Positions 24,139 through 35,800 of a DNA stretch of 64,000 bases are shown here, piece by piece. The notes under the pieces were generated by a model. The model ran no database searches. It worked only from the letters and a program-made list of their open reading frames with translations, and had not been told where the DNA came from. Each line of letters opens with the position of its first letter. The stretch's first letter is position 1. The stretch comes from Membranipora membranacea (lineage: Eukaryota > Bryozoa > Gymnolaemata > Cheilostomatida > Membraniporidae): assembly GCA_914767715.1 (NCBI GenBank), contig OU612073.1, positions 13,764,001-13,828,000 on the forward strand, read 5' to 3'. The position numbers and the translations under genes were made by a program.

Positions 24139-27100
24139 AGCTTCTTTCTCAGTATCTGGTAAGTCGGCAAGCACCTCTGCTACCTCTGCTTTGTTACTGA
24201 AGAACTTGTGTAACCTCAGATTTCCTTTGCTGCACATCTTTCGAGTTGTGCAGATTAGGCCTTTTGCAGACTGAACATTTTCGGTACTGATTATTCCGTC
24301 GTCCACATAAAAGTTGTCGTTCAAGAAGCTAGCTGCTTCCCTGGACAGAGCTATGTTGTCTTGAGCTAATTTTCTTAGACCGAAAGTAGCTACCCCTAGG
24401 TAACTCCGAAAATATGTACTTTCATGCGGTATGTCTTGATAGTTGTCAGGTCGTCGTCGTACCATCGAAATCTGAGAAAATCTCTGTGCTCTGGGGTAAA
24501 ACATGGACTCTACATCACATGTAACTGCTACCTTTCCAGTACGAAAACGGCAGAGAATTCCTAGCAGGTTGTTGAGTTGATCAGGTCCGGTCAGCAAAAG
24601 GTTGTTCAGACAGGTGTTGGCATATTTGGCGCTTCCATCAAACACGACTCGCAGTTTACGCTTTTTAGGGTGAATAACGCCAAAATGAGGGATGTACCAA
24701 CATTTACCATCTCCGGGCACATCTGTTCCTGGAATTTCTTCTGCAAATCCTTTGTCCAGCAGCATGCTCATGAATGCCCTATAATCTTGTTGATAGGTTC
24801 GGTCCTTTTGCAGCTTATTTTTCAGCAGCTTTAGTCTCTGTTCTGCCTGATGTCGGTTGTTTGGTAGGATTGGTGTTGATTTAAAAGGCAGCGGCATCAC
24901 ATAACTTCCGTCGTCGTCCTGAAATATCCCGTCATTAAGAATTTCTAGAAACTTCAAATCTTGTTGAGACATTGGTTTGCCTCCAGGGTCTTCAAAGTCT
25001 TGTTCTACTATTGGGAACAGTTTTCCGTCGGTCTTGTAGCTTGACACCAACTTGTTCCTTAGCTTTCCGCCACAGAGTGTCCAGCCAAACTTTGTTTTAC
25101 AAGCTGTTGTTTCTCCAGGCTCTCCACGCATTGTGAGTAAAGGTGTAATGATCTCTGGGCTGTCCTTGCCAATCATGAGACCAAAAGGGATATCTAGTTG
25201 TGGGGGAAGGTGATTAGCAATAGATCTCAGGTGAGAAATTTTGCTGCATTTTTCATCAGTCGGTATGTTGTCCTTGTTGCATCTAATAGCGGGTCTTTCT
25301 ACTGCTTCGATGGTTGATGTTGCATCTGTCAGGTACCCTCTTATCTGTAGGTTCTCGTATCTTAGTGTATCTGATCTGGTTACGGCATTCATGGTCTCTA
25401 GGTCTAATGTATCTGGGATGCCACAAGCGTCGATGTCCAGAGCTGTTTGTCTCTCGATATAGGTAATATCTGAGAGATTATCTAACAGAGCGTATATCAG
25501 CTTTTCCTCTCCGCCTGCAGACACATATACTGGAACCATTGTGCTAAAACTCGATGAACTTGCGACACCAGTTGAGTTGCAGGTCCTCGTTTTATCTGCT
25601 CCGTCTTTTTCCTGAGAAGTGCTGCTGGAAGTACTCGCTCTTGTTTGTTGTGAGTCTGATTTCTTGAACTGTTTCCACTCAGGGTCGTGAAACATTGTCG
25701 GGTGCATTCTGTTGCATTTCTTACAGGTCTGCTTTCGATTGCACTCATTTGATCGATGTTTGCCATTCATACAAGAGAAACACAGGCCCTTCCTTAGTGT
25801 GAAGTCTTTTCTTTCTTTCAGCGGTTTCTTGGCAAGCTCGAAGCAATCTCTTGTGTAATGTACATTTTCACCACAAAAATGACAGTAAGGCGCCTTCTTG
25901 CTGCTCTCTGTCTGATAAGATGCGGCTCTCCTATTTGGTCGCACGTCATTCCGGCTCCTTAAGTTTTCAGACTTCTGTTCCTTGCTTGTAGATTGCATGA
26001 TGCTGCTCATATAACAATCTGCTTGGTCAAGTATGAACTCGGTGAAAACGGAGAAAGAGGGGTGGTCGATCTTTTGTCTCCTAGCTCTGCATACCTTCTG
26101 TGTCCAGGCAAACTTAGCATTGTCTGGCAGCTTCTGACATATTCTTTCATTGTATGTCTCTGTGTCCACTATCCTCAAACCTTCTGTAGTGCTCATACTC
26201 CGCCTTATCTGGTCCAGAAAGTCACCAAACTCTCTCATCTTCATTCCATCTCCGTGCCGAATATTTGGCCAGTTGTCCAGTTTTTGAAGTAGTAACCTTG
26301 CTACGCCGCCTTGCATGCTAAACCTCTCCCGTAACTTTTCACGAGCCTCACGATAGGAGTCTTCATTTCTGTAGGTCAGTAGTGCAAAGATGGCTTTCTT
26401 GGCATCCCCTGCGACAAACTTCTTGAGATAACGCAGGGCTTCTCTGTCGGACAGACCTTCATCAGCCACATAAGCATCCATATCAACTTCCCAGTCACCA
26501 AATTCTAAGGTGTTCCCAGAGAAGGTATTCGGCTCCATAGACTTTCTGTAAGGTTTGGGTTGGTTTTCAGCTGTCCCCTGTAGGTTAGAGTTAAAAGATT
26601 CAGCCAGGTTGTCAGTGAATGCCTTGAGTATCTCCTGGGTGTTGGTTTGAGGTTGCTGAGCTCCATTTGTTTCATCTACACTTGGTAGATTAGATGTGTT
26701 GAATCTGTCGGTGTTTGGGGTTGAAGACGCTGCTGCTCTCGTATGAGGACCGACGAGCGAGGGAGAACTTACCTTTGTTGACTCAACCTTTCTCAGGAAG
26801 ATATCCCTCTTCGTTTTGTAAGCCTGCATTTGTTCTTCTAGTTTTTCCTTTGCATCTTGCAGCGCTTGTTCCTCATTGAGAATTTCCTCTTCTTCTTGTC
26901 GACGGCTTTGTATTTGCGCTTTCAATATATCGACATCGGAAAGAAATTCATTTAAAAGCTTTTCATATCCAGGGTTGACTTCATTTTCATTCATTACCTT
27001 GAGTTTCTCATATGTTTCAACAATATTCTTGATTTTGATCTCAGTTTCACTTACAAATGAATCAACATCTTTAGTAGAAATTGAATGACTTTCACTTTCA

Positions 27101-27336
27101 ACAGAATGAGTAAGTTTATCCAAGAAATCTATCATGCACGCTGACTGCTGGTTTATTTCGCTGACAAATTTGCTGCTGAATTGTAAAATTTCATATTCGA
27201 GCTGTTTTGCTTGGCGCGACTGAGCGCGTTGTGAGCGCGGATCATCTGAGTTCACAGGGGGATTTGAGCTATCTAACTGATTTTCTGACTCTATTGTTTG
27301 AGAAGCCAATTCTGACCCTGGATTGTCTGACATCAT
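24091..27336 (-). pseudogene. BEL/Pao-type gag-pol relic, 1081 codons open, RT damaged
   Basis: The reading frame has a coiled-coil-rich N-terminus, a DUF1759-like gag region (from about residue 269), two CCHC knuckles (CX2CX4HX4C, about 483-500 and 514-530) and a retropepsin-like segment with DNLSD in place of DTG-like residues (about 616). The reverse transcriptase follows, with FYVDD near residue 1009. The conserved RT core between about 24505 and 24395 reads in another frame that meets stops, so two compensating frameshifts have scrambled this stretch. The frame ends soon after the RT palm: RNase H and integrase are missing. No matching LTR pair brackets it. It is a dead internal fragment, with coding only on the minus strand. 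Confidence 0.85.
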
Positions 27337-27528
27337 GACACTTTAGGATTACGCTCTTATTATTTACGTTGGTTACAAGTCTTATTGTTCAGTTGTCAAT
27401 TTAATTACTCATTGGTTTGATTTAAACTGCACTTTTGTTTTGATTTACCTGGCTCTGTCGAATTCAGTTTTTAAAAAAAAACTATGAAATCTAAAAATTG
27501 TCCCTTGTTCCAAAATAGATCTTAATAC

Positions 27529-27959
27529 TGTCGGATCGAGAAAGATCACGACAGTTCACTGCTGGCAGAGTTCATATGAGATTACTTTATAATACTGAAT
27601 GCAGTTTTCGGCAGTTGATGATTTTATTACTGAACTACACCCTGGGGCAAATGCCCCAGGCGACTGATAAATTGCAACGCCAAGTTGTAACTGAATCTTC
27701 AGATCAAAAACCACTGTTCTTTATACTGACTTGTATAAATAGGTCGTAAAAATAGAAACAGGTGGGATGATACGTCATTATTTTGATGGCCAACCTCCGC
27801 ATTTAGATGGTAATTAAATGTGCAAAAAATGGAAGTAAATGCGGAAGATTATAACAATTAATCAGATTAAGACCATGGCAACCATGACAGTGCAATATAC
27901 AGTGCCTAACTTCATGTAGAGTCATGCACCTAGGCGTGTCACATACAGTGTATGTGACA
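27529..27959 (-). repeat. LTR (3' LTR by minus-strand reading)
   Basis: The 431-bp sequence starts TGTC and ends GACA on the plus strand. It is adjacent to the purine tract at about 27966-27974, as expected of the 3' LTR of a minus-strand element. Confidence 0.9.
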
Positions 27960-28944
27960 CATGCACCCCCCTGGTTGCGATCGTCCTCGATCGCTTTAAC
28001 TGGTTCAAAAAACATTATAGCTTATGTCACACAAGGATAATCATTGCAATATAAAATTTAAAACCTCAAAATCTCCTGAAATACAAACAAATCAAAAATG
28101 TCATGCATAAAAGACGGTCATAACAAAATCATGACATTCCCTTCCAAGGCTGAAGAACCTTAACAACTGCTTCAGGTCCATTAACAAAAAAAATATATCC
28201 CACTTTCCTCTCAACTCTAGATCTAAGAACCTAAGCTTTGCTTAGATTACAGGACAGACGAAGGTATAAAATTCATGAAATATTATAATGCTGCTTTCCT
28301 GCACAACTATCATTAAAAAATCGGCATCGCAGGAAATTCAAACGATAAATATATAAATTGCATGATCAAGGTTGTGTCGATGGTAATAATATCAAATAAT
28401 TCAATACATCCTAACTAATACAGTGACCGTATTATTTTGTGCTGATCCTTGCACTAATACTGCTGCTATATTAAGATCAGTTGCCAGTTGGTTGTAGTCA
28501 GCTGCATTCCATAATCTTTTATTCTTAGCGGATCTTAGGTTACGGTTGCCTAATGTTTTTATTTAAGTTTTTCTATTTTTTTGAGTTACAGTGTTCACAC
28601 CACCAAGTAGTTTGTCTGCTGTTGTAGACTGAGACTGAATAGAACTGGTTGAATAAAATCAGGAAATTGCAGAGGTACCTTGTCAGTTGGTGAATCATGA
28701 GCAGAAGATCAAATGTCATCACTAGTATATCAGCTTCCATATGTTTTGTCTCTACATCATCTAAAAAGTCCGTCTCCATTTCTCCTTATAGTAATGTAGA
28801 CGATGTAGACACATATGGTTCCATTATATTGCTTGTATTAGATCATCTACTCCAAAGACATTTTCCTCCAAGTCCACAATCTCCATCCTCTTTCTTGTAT
28901 ATTCAACGCTATCAGTCTCATCATCTGAAGGTGTGAAGTTCTCT

Positions 28945-28964
28945 CCTCACTCGGTTGGGCACCA
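28945..28964 (-). promoter_or_regulatory. primer-binding-site-like sequence
   Basis: Read on the minus strand it begins TGGTGCCCAACC, complementary to a tRNA 3' end ending in CCA, three bases inside the 5' LTR. Which tRNA primes cannot be told from the sequence alone. Confidence 0.6.
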
Positions 28965-28966
28965 AT

Positions 28967-29397
28967 TGTCGGATCGAGAAAGATCACGACAGTTCACTGC
29001 TGGCAGAGTTCATATGAGATTACTTTATAATACTGAATGCAGTTTTCGGCAGTTGATGATTTTATTACTGAACTACACCCTGGGGCAAATGCCCCAGGCG
29101 ACTGATAAATTGCAACGCCAAGTTGTAACTGAATCTTCAGATCAAAAACCACTGTTCTTTATACTGACTTGTATAAATAGGTCGTAAAAATAGAAACAGG
29201 TGGGATGATACGTCATTATTTTGATGGCCAACCTCCGCATTTAGATGGTAATTAAATGTGCAAAAAATGGAAGTAAATGCAGAAGAGTATAACAATTAAT
29301 CAGATTAAGACCATGGCAACCATGACAGTGCAATATACAATGCCTAACTTCATGTAGAGTCATGCACCTAGGCGTGTCACATACAGTGTATGTGACA
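28967..29397 (-). repeat. LTR (5' LTR by minus-strand reading)
   Basis: The 431-bp partner of 27529-27959 shows three substitutions. The three-base gap to the primer-binding-site-like stretch supports this as the 5' LTR. Confidence 0.9.
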
Positions 29398-29947
29398 ATA
29401 CCTCAATAGCAATGCACACAGTAGTGAAAATTCATGTAAGGTTATCTTGTCATAAGACAACTCCAAACTTTAATGTGTGTGTATAAAACAATGCAGTGTG
29501 TACGCACAATGAACAAAATCTTCTTTAATTGTATACTGTGGTATGTTGGGTCGTTGCTGTCTGGTTATGTGATACCAGTCGAAGTTCATTAACACACTGA
29601 GAGTTTGTTATGATTGTATTGTATTGTACTTAGCTGACAGTCTGAAACTAGGTAGATTCTTTGATGATCAGCTGCAGTATGAGTGATGCAATCCAATTAG
29701 TATCCAAGCTGTATCGAGTTTAGTCCGTGTACTGTATGTTATTCTGTATGTGTTTGAGGTGATTGCTGTGATATTTGCGTGCTTCAATATGAGGACGAGC
29801 AAACCCGACTGTTAATTTCAACCTTTATGCCGTGAGAATGCTGTACTATGACAATGTTACACAGATCCGTTAATGCAAGTATCTATCTGTTTCCGTTGAG
29901 ACGTTGTGATGATGCTGTGCTGTGACAATGTTACACAGAAAACAGCT

Positions 29948-30412
29948 CCGTTTATACTTGTGCCTTTCTTGTGGTAACTTTCCGTAATTGAGAGATTTTA
30001 AACTGCAGTATGCTGTGTGTACCAACTGTCCGTTAGTCCTTATTGTTTTAGCCTTGTTTGATGACAGTTGATGTACGTTCAATGATGCGATTCTGCAGAA
30101 TTCCGTTTATACTTGTGCCTTTCTTGTGGTAACTTTCCGTAATTGAGAGATTTTAAACTGCAGCATGCTGTGTGTACCAACTGTCCGTTAGTCCTTATTG
30201 TTTTAACCTTGTTTGATGACAGTTGATGTACGTTCGATGATGCGATTCTGCAGAATACCGTTTATACTTGTGCCTTTATTGTGGTAACTTTCCGTAATTG
30301 AGAGATTTTAAACTGCAGCATGCTGTGTGTACCAACTGTCCGTTAGTCCTTATTGTTTTAGCCGTGTTTGGTGACAGTTGATGTTAGTTTGATGATGCGA
30401 TTCTGCAGAATA
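29948..30412. repeat. 155-bp tandem repeat, three copies
   Basis: Copies start at 29948, 30103 and 30258 with CCGTTTATACTTGTGCC and differ at a few positions. Each contains GTAACTTTCCGTAATTGAGAG and ends near GATTCTGCAGAA. A partial fourth start is seen at about 30411. No coding function is evident. Confidence 0.9.
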
Positions 30413-30611
30413 CCGTTAGTAAGCAATCTTGGTTATCTTGTGTTATATAAGCATAACCGGTGTGTAACACAAGTCCGTATAGTGTTTTTAACTGTGTTGA
30501 TGTGGATCCACAGTTCCTTGATTGAGCGAAAGACTTTATCCGTAATTAAGCTCAATGTTTGTGAATTATTTACGATTTCCCTTATTGTCATTAGGTTTCA
30601 CTAAGGTTTCA

Positions 30612-30743
30612 CTATAAAGTTATCTATGAACTTTAGCCGTTTGGGTTAGGTGTAGAACTCTTATAACTAGAATTATCTAGACAAAGATCACTAAACTACG
30701 ATTTCTTTATTTTGTCTGTTATCCATAATATTTGATATTCCAT
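30612..30743 (-). repeat. 130-bp BEL 3'-end fragment (copy 2)
   Basis: Direct repeat of 24005-24138. It has no adjoining gag-pol and is probably a terminal remnant of another copy or of the same element rearranged. Confidence 0.8.
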
Positions 30744-31004
30744 TTAAAGTCCGTGAAACCTCTGGTGTATTCCTAGTTAATATTGGTTTTCACATCTTGA
30801 CTCTATGGTTTTCTACACATAACTGAATCGATAGAGCCAGATGACATTCACTTGATATTTTATGTTTTGATGTTTTGAATACTAAGTGGTAAAAAATGAC
30901 CGTAATTCTGTTGTGTTAGGTGCAGGTTGATCTGTAAACCCCATTAATTTTGGTCCATATTTAGAGGCAGAAGTTCAGCGAGAGTTCAGATTAGAAATTT
31001 GTGA

Positions 31005-31049
31005 GTGCTAAGTTGGGTTTTGGTAATTACCCAAAACCCAACTTAGCAC
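31005..31049. repeat. 45-nt hairpin with ~19-bp arms
   Basis: GTGCTAAGTTGGGTTTTGG, a short AT loop, then the reverse complement CCAAAACCCAACTTAGCAC. Two copies of AAATGAGTACAAAA follow within 60 bp. It is probably the tip of a small TIR element. Confidence 0.7.
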
Positions 31050-32854
31050 TTGCCAACCTAATTTTTCCAAAATGAGTACAAAAATTTGCAAAATGCTTAA
31101 AAATGAGTACAAAACTCCAGGGTGCCTCAAATGATCAGAAAACGCCCCAAAAATGCTATTATCACAGTAAGTAGTCCTTAGTAGCGTAGGAGTGCAGATC
31201 ACTCAACATTAGTCTTTTTCCCTTTGCGTTGTAAGGTGCAATCTGCTAATAATAAATGAGAAATTGTTTGTAACCTAGCCTGTCTGGACAAGACAGGCTA
31301 TTTGAAAACCTGTTTGCCCATCCTCCCTGGTTTGCCCTTGAAACACTGGGGCAGGAGATCTGAGTTATCTCACCCCAACAAGGAGGTAGATAACTTTGTT
31401 ACTCTGATTAAAGAAAAGTTGAAGTTGGCAGAACCACCATATTCTACAATGGATTACTAGTTATGTTGTGTCTCATTGAAGAAAAGTTGCAATTTGGCTC
31501 ATGCAAAACTTGGACAGGTAAAAAGTCAACTGTAAATCAACATCATGGTTTTCTGCAGCCAATACCAGATTTTTAGTCTATTATTTAACCATGACAACCA
31601 AGTAAACACTAAAGATAAAAGATGCGTTTTTGATTGCCTAATTAGATGAACAGGCGTTTGGAAAACCATAAATGAGTACAACTAGCGTTTTGCGTTTAAA
31701 ACTCAATTAGTGTCAAATAAGCGTTTACAAACGCTTTATGCGTACAGGTTGGCAAGTATGGTAATTACTTTTGCAGCAGCATGATAGATTTTTTGGAAGC
31801 CATAAACGAGAATCGCAGTTTAGGTGTTTTTTTTAATAATTGGCAAGCGTATAATTTGATAATAACATACTAGGCACTACTTTGTTGTGGATTCTTACAA
31901 CCACTATTGGTTCTAGAAACTGGTGAGATTCAGAGCTCCTTTATGTAGACTCTCAGAGCATCAAGAAGTGCTAAACAAATTATCTCTACTTTTCCAACTG
32001 GTGTCTTTTGGATCTATTTGTTTGTTGGTTTCATAAGATGTAAGTAACTAAATTTTATCCGACCAGACTAAAGTTTTTTTTGGTTTAGTGCTCAAAGTCA
32101 CAATCGGCAGGTCTGGAGGTTTTATATCAACTAATATGTTCCAATATGGAGTCTGAGAATTTACTTGTTAGTCAGCGGTGAGCTTCAATGCGAGGAGTTA
32201 ATAAAATAGTCCTTATCTTGTTGTTGTTTATACTTGAGTTCCTTTTGTCCTGTTCTCAGCAGATCAAAGGTAAGTGATGAACTTATACATCTTGCGTTCA
32301 TGTCTCCTAGGATGTCACATCACAGGCTCGTAGGCGCTGCCTCCCCTAGAAAGCTATATAGAGTGGCCTAAAAACACTATAATTAAATAATCCATGTCAT
32401 AATCAGTTACTCTGGGATTTCCGTTTGCTAATTGTATGCCTTAAATTGCTTAGGGAGGAACTTACAGCACCCCTCCTGGTGATGCTTTGGACTCGCCTCG
32501 GACTTTTGCCTCCCCTACCATTTTTTCCAAATAACGGCCCTGCATCACCAGTTTTAGTCCTTGCAACCCTCTTGAAGACCAGCCTCTAATTCAGTAGTTC
32601 TGATCCAGAATTGTAAATTTGAACAGATAATAACATTCATAATCTTAAAACTTTTATATTTGCTTAGAAGATCAAGTTACTCTTTGCTAAATTCTGAGGG
32701 TAAATATTTTGGTAGAATACTGAACATTAATGACTGATTCTGTTTGCCAGGAGCAAAAACTAAGATCTAATGAGTATTTTGACCTACTATGCAAAGTGAA
32801 TAACACAACATTTATTTCTTGTTTATTTGTAGTTGAGTTTCTCCTTTTGGTGCT
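31050..32854. other. non-coding interval upstream of LicD-like copy A
   Basis: No gene is recognised. The promoter and 5' UTR of copy A should lie in its right-hand part, but no clear core promoter can be picked out. TATTTGTAGTTGAG just before the start codon of A also precedes the start of B, so a 5' UTR acceptor may be conserved there. Confidence 0.5.
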
Positions 32855-35800
32855 ATGATCATGATCGGATCATTTAAGAAAAGTTTTGTGATAATCGTGG
32901 TATGCTTGCTGACGCTCATACTCTACCAGATCTATGTTACCTTTCAGTGAGTGGGTTTAATATGTGATCCTAAGAAAAGTTGCAGCGTCAGCAGAAATTT
33001 GATTCATTGGGCTTGTGTCAATAGTTTATAAAGTATAAAGTCATATATTATTTGAAAGTAAATCAGATGATTTACTAAATCTCTAGGAATATATTTCACC
33101 TGTTTTCAAAATTCATGCAAACAGTTATGTCCGCCATCCACTTTGCTCAAAACTGCCCTTTCTGTCACATTGCTTTCCAAAATACACTTCCCCTCTTTCA
33201 TTGGTCATTTGTCATACAAATATAGTCCGTTTACAGAATAGCTGATCATAAATCAGACAAGCCCTTAGAAGGGGAATATGGGAGTAAAATTCAGACTCTG
33301 GAGATTCTCATCCAGGATATCATCACTAACTGTGACGCTACCAGCTGTGGGGAGATAATGAGGATTATTACTAAAGCTCAAACAGAGGTCAGTTTACTTA
33401 ATACTATTTTCAGACTGTAAGCCAAATCACGAAATAGTAAAACTGATATTTGTGAGTTGCCTCAACTGTATCATTTGGCTAAACTAGTACAGTGTTAGCT
33501 TCCTATGTCTGCCATTTAGCTTTTAATGGAAGGGAAGACAGCTCCTGTAATGTCAAGTTTTTAGTGATGTCCATGAAAAAAACCAATATCAAAATGGATC
33601 GGGTATCCAAGAACCCAATGGCAGATATAGTATACTTGCAAGATTTTCTTGCAATTGACTGTATCTATAGCCTATAAGTTGCATTGGTGAAATCAATACT
33701 ATGTTCCATAAATAATAGAGCAAAAACATTTTTATCCTAGATCGTAAGGAAAAGAATTGCAGAAAGACTAACTGGAGTAGGGCCTGCATACAATGAGACC
33801 AGTACCTCTAATACCCCAATCAGTGAGACAGACAATACATCTAACAAGGTAAGTGTTCTTAAAGGTAATCAGAGGTTTCGGATCGTCTTGTCTTCTACTG
33901 TAAAATATGGTCATTTACTATAATGATTTGTATGAATGATGAGTTTTTCTGATCCTTAACACTTTTTTGGTGAAGTATATGAATAGAAAATTGACCTGCA
34001 TGTGCAAAAATCCAACAATTCAACGCCACCAGAACAATGCTTTGTAGTCATTGAGCTTTGTAAGTTTCGCACCTGCGAGAATTTCGTGATGTTGAGACTG
34101 TAATGTTGGTTGGATTGTGATATCTTGCAACACCTTTCAGTCGCCACCGCCTGTTTTAAATGCCCATTCAGAATAGTATGAATTCTTGTAATAAGGGCAT
34201 TTACACCACATTTGCTGATTTCACACAGTTTTAAATCTGCAAACAAAGTAATTCTGATTTACCAGTTGTGAATACAAGGCACAATAAGCAGGTGATTATT
34301 TCACATATTCAAATGTTGTAGTTAAATTTACGTTTTTCTTGATCCATGAGTTGATTGCAACGGATATACAGACCATTATATTTTGTTGATGCCTCTGCTA
34401 TACCCTCGTTAAACAAAGAATTGGTATAAAGTTGTCTGAGTTGTGCTTACCTGTTGTAAGAGGAGACAACGCCGCTACAAAATTTTTGATTCTTTATGCG
34501 ACATGGGAAGGTAAAATCATCTCATGTGATAGAACAAAATCATTTCTTTACCAGATGATAAGGAAAAGGACATCAGAAAAACTGCATGGTGTAGAACCTC
34601 ATGACCTAGGACCAGCATACAAGTCAATCAGCAACTCCAATACCTTAATCAGTGAGAGACAAAATACCTCAACCAGTGAGAGACAAAATACCTCAATCGG
34701 TGAGGCACAAAATACCTCAATCGGTGAGACACACTATTCAACTAATGAGATGAGTCACCAGGAGATTATAAGCCTAACAGAGAAGGAAATTCCTGATGTT
34801 TGTCCCGAGAGATACTTCAATGCTGATTGTGGCAGCGGTACATGTTTTAAAGGTGAGAGTGATGAAGTTGTAACTGCGGAATTCCAATCATCATTGGGTC
34901 AATGGTAACATGTATCATACTGTAAGGTAAGCACATAGATTGTTATACACGTAGAATGCCCGCAAGAGTGAGTTCTGATATACAACCACACACCTTGGAG
35001 TCCTAGATATAAGAGAGCTCCTATTAGTATAGTATTTCCCGCCGTATGATGTCACGGCCTGAGATCAATCTATCATCCAAGAGCAGACAACCTTCACACA
35101 TACTGACCTAGCCTTTCTATAAACTGCTTTGCCTTGGGAAGGGCAAGTGATTGATTATTAACGGTTTGATCACCTTAACTACTTCAATCTGTGAATCTCT
35201 ATGTATCAGGACTTATTGAATGGTAGTTTTATTTAAGATACATGTTATTATAAAAATTACAAAAATATGTGTGATGTGATAGAATCTGGTATCAATTCTC
35301 CATTTTGTCCATCTGTTCTGTTGCCACTGCCTAAGATGATGTGAATCTTTAAGAGTTGTTGCTGGATACTGATTGTCCATTACAGGTTTTGAAACCCAGA
35401 ATTGCTCCAGGGTTCCAGAGTTTCACACGATACTGACACTAGTGTACAACTTTGTGCATTATAGCAGCGCAGATCTTCAGAGGGTCCCAGGAATAATATT
35501 GTCAGTGAATAAACTCTACCCTAAGCTCAAAATCATAGCTGCTGTACCCACAGACTTCAGGGCAAGCTTATCTAAACCATATGTGGTAGTAATCAGCCAC
35601 AGTACCAAGTATGTTTGTAGCCTTATCTCAACAGCTCAATTTTTATTGTTTTCACAAATGTGGTATTATAACATATTATTGTATTTTTGCTTTTGTGAAA
35701 TAATGATTCTCATTTGTCTTGAACATTTGATACCTAAAGTTGATCCTAATCTTGATTTTGCTTACTAACTTTTGTAAAAATGACTGATAACATCTGCGTC

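Larger units (their letters stand above)
27529..29397 (-). mobile_element. young non-autonomous LTR retrotransposon, 1869 bp
   Basis: Two 431-bp LTRs (27529-27959 and 28967-29397) flank a 1007-bp interior with no gag or pol. On the minus strand the LTR runs TGTCACA...CCGACA. Next to the 28967 end is a primer-binding-site-like TGGTGCCCAACCGAG, and next to the 27959 end a purine tract AGGGGGG, which fixes the orientation. ATAC flanks both ends (27525-27528 and 29398-29401) as a 4-bp target duplication. I count three differences between the LTRs. It sits just 5' of the BEL-type gag-pol but is a separate insertion. It depends on proteins supplied elsewhere. Confidence 0.9.

Noticed and set aside
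25241-27088. Several plus-strand frames within the gag-pol region
   Set aside because: Shadows of the minus-strand coding sequence, with no motifs.
24091-29397. One complete BEL element made of the gag-pol and the 431-bp LTRs
   Set aside because: The LTR pair, PBS-like site, purine tract and ATAC duplication bound only 27529-29397. The gag-pol lies outside them and has no second LTR.
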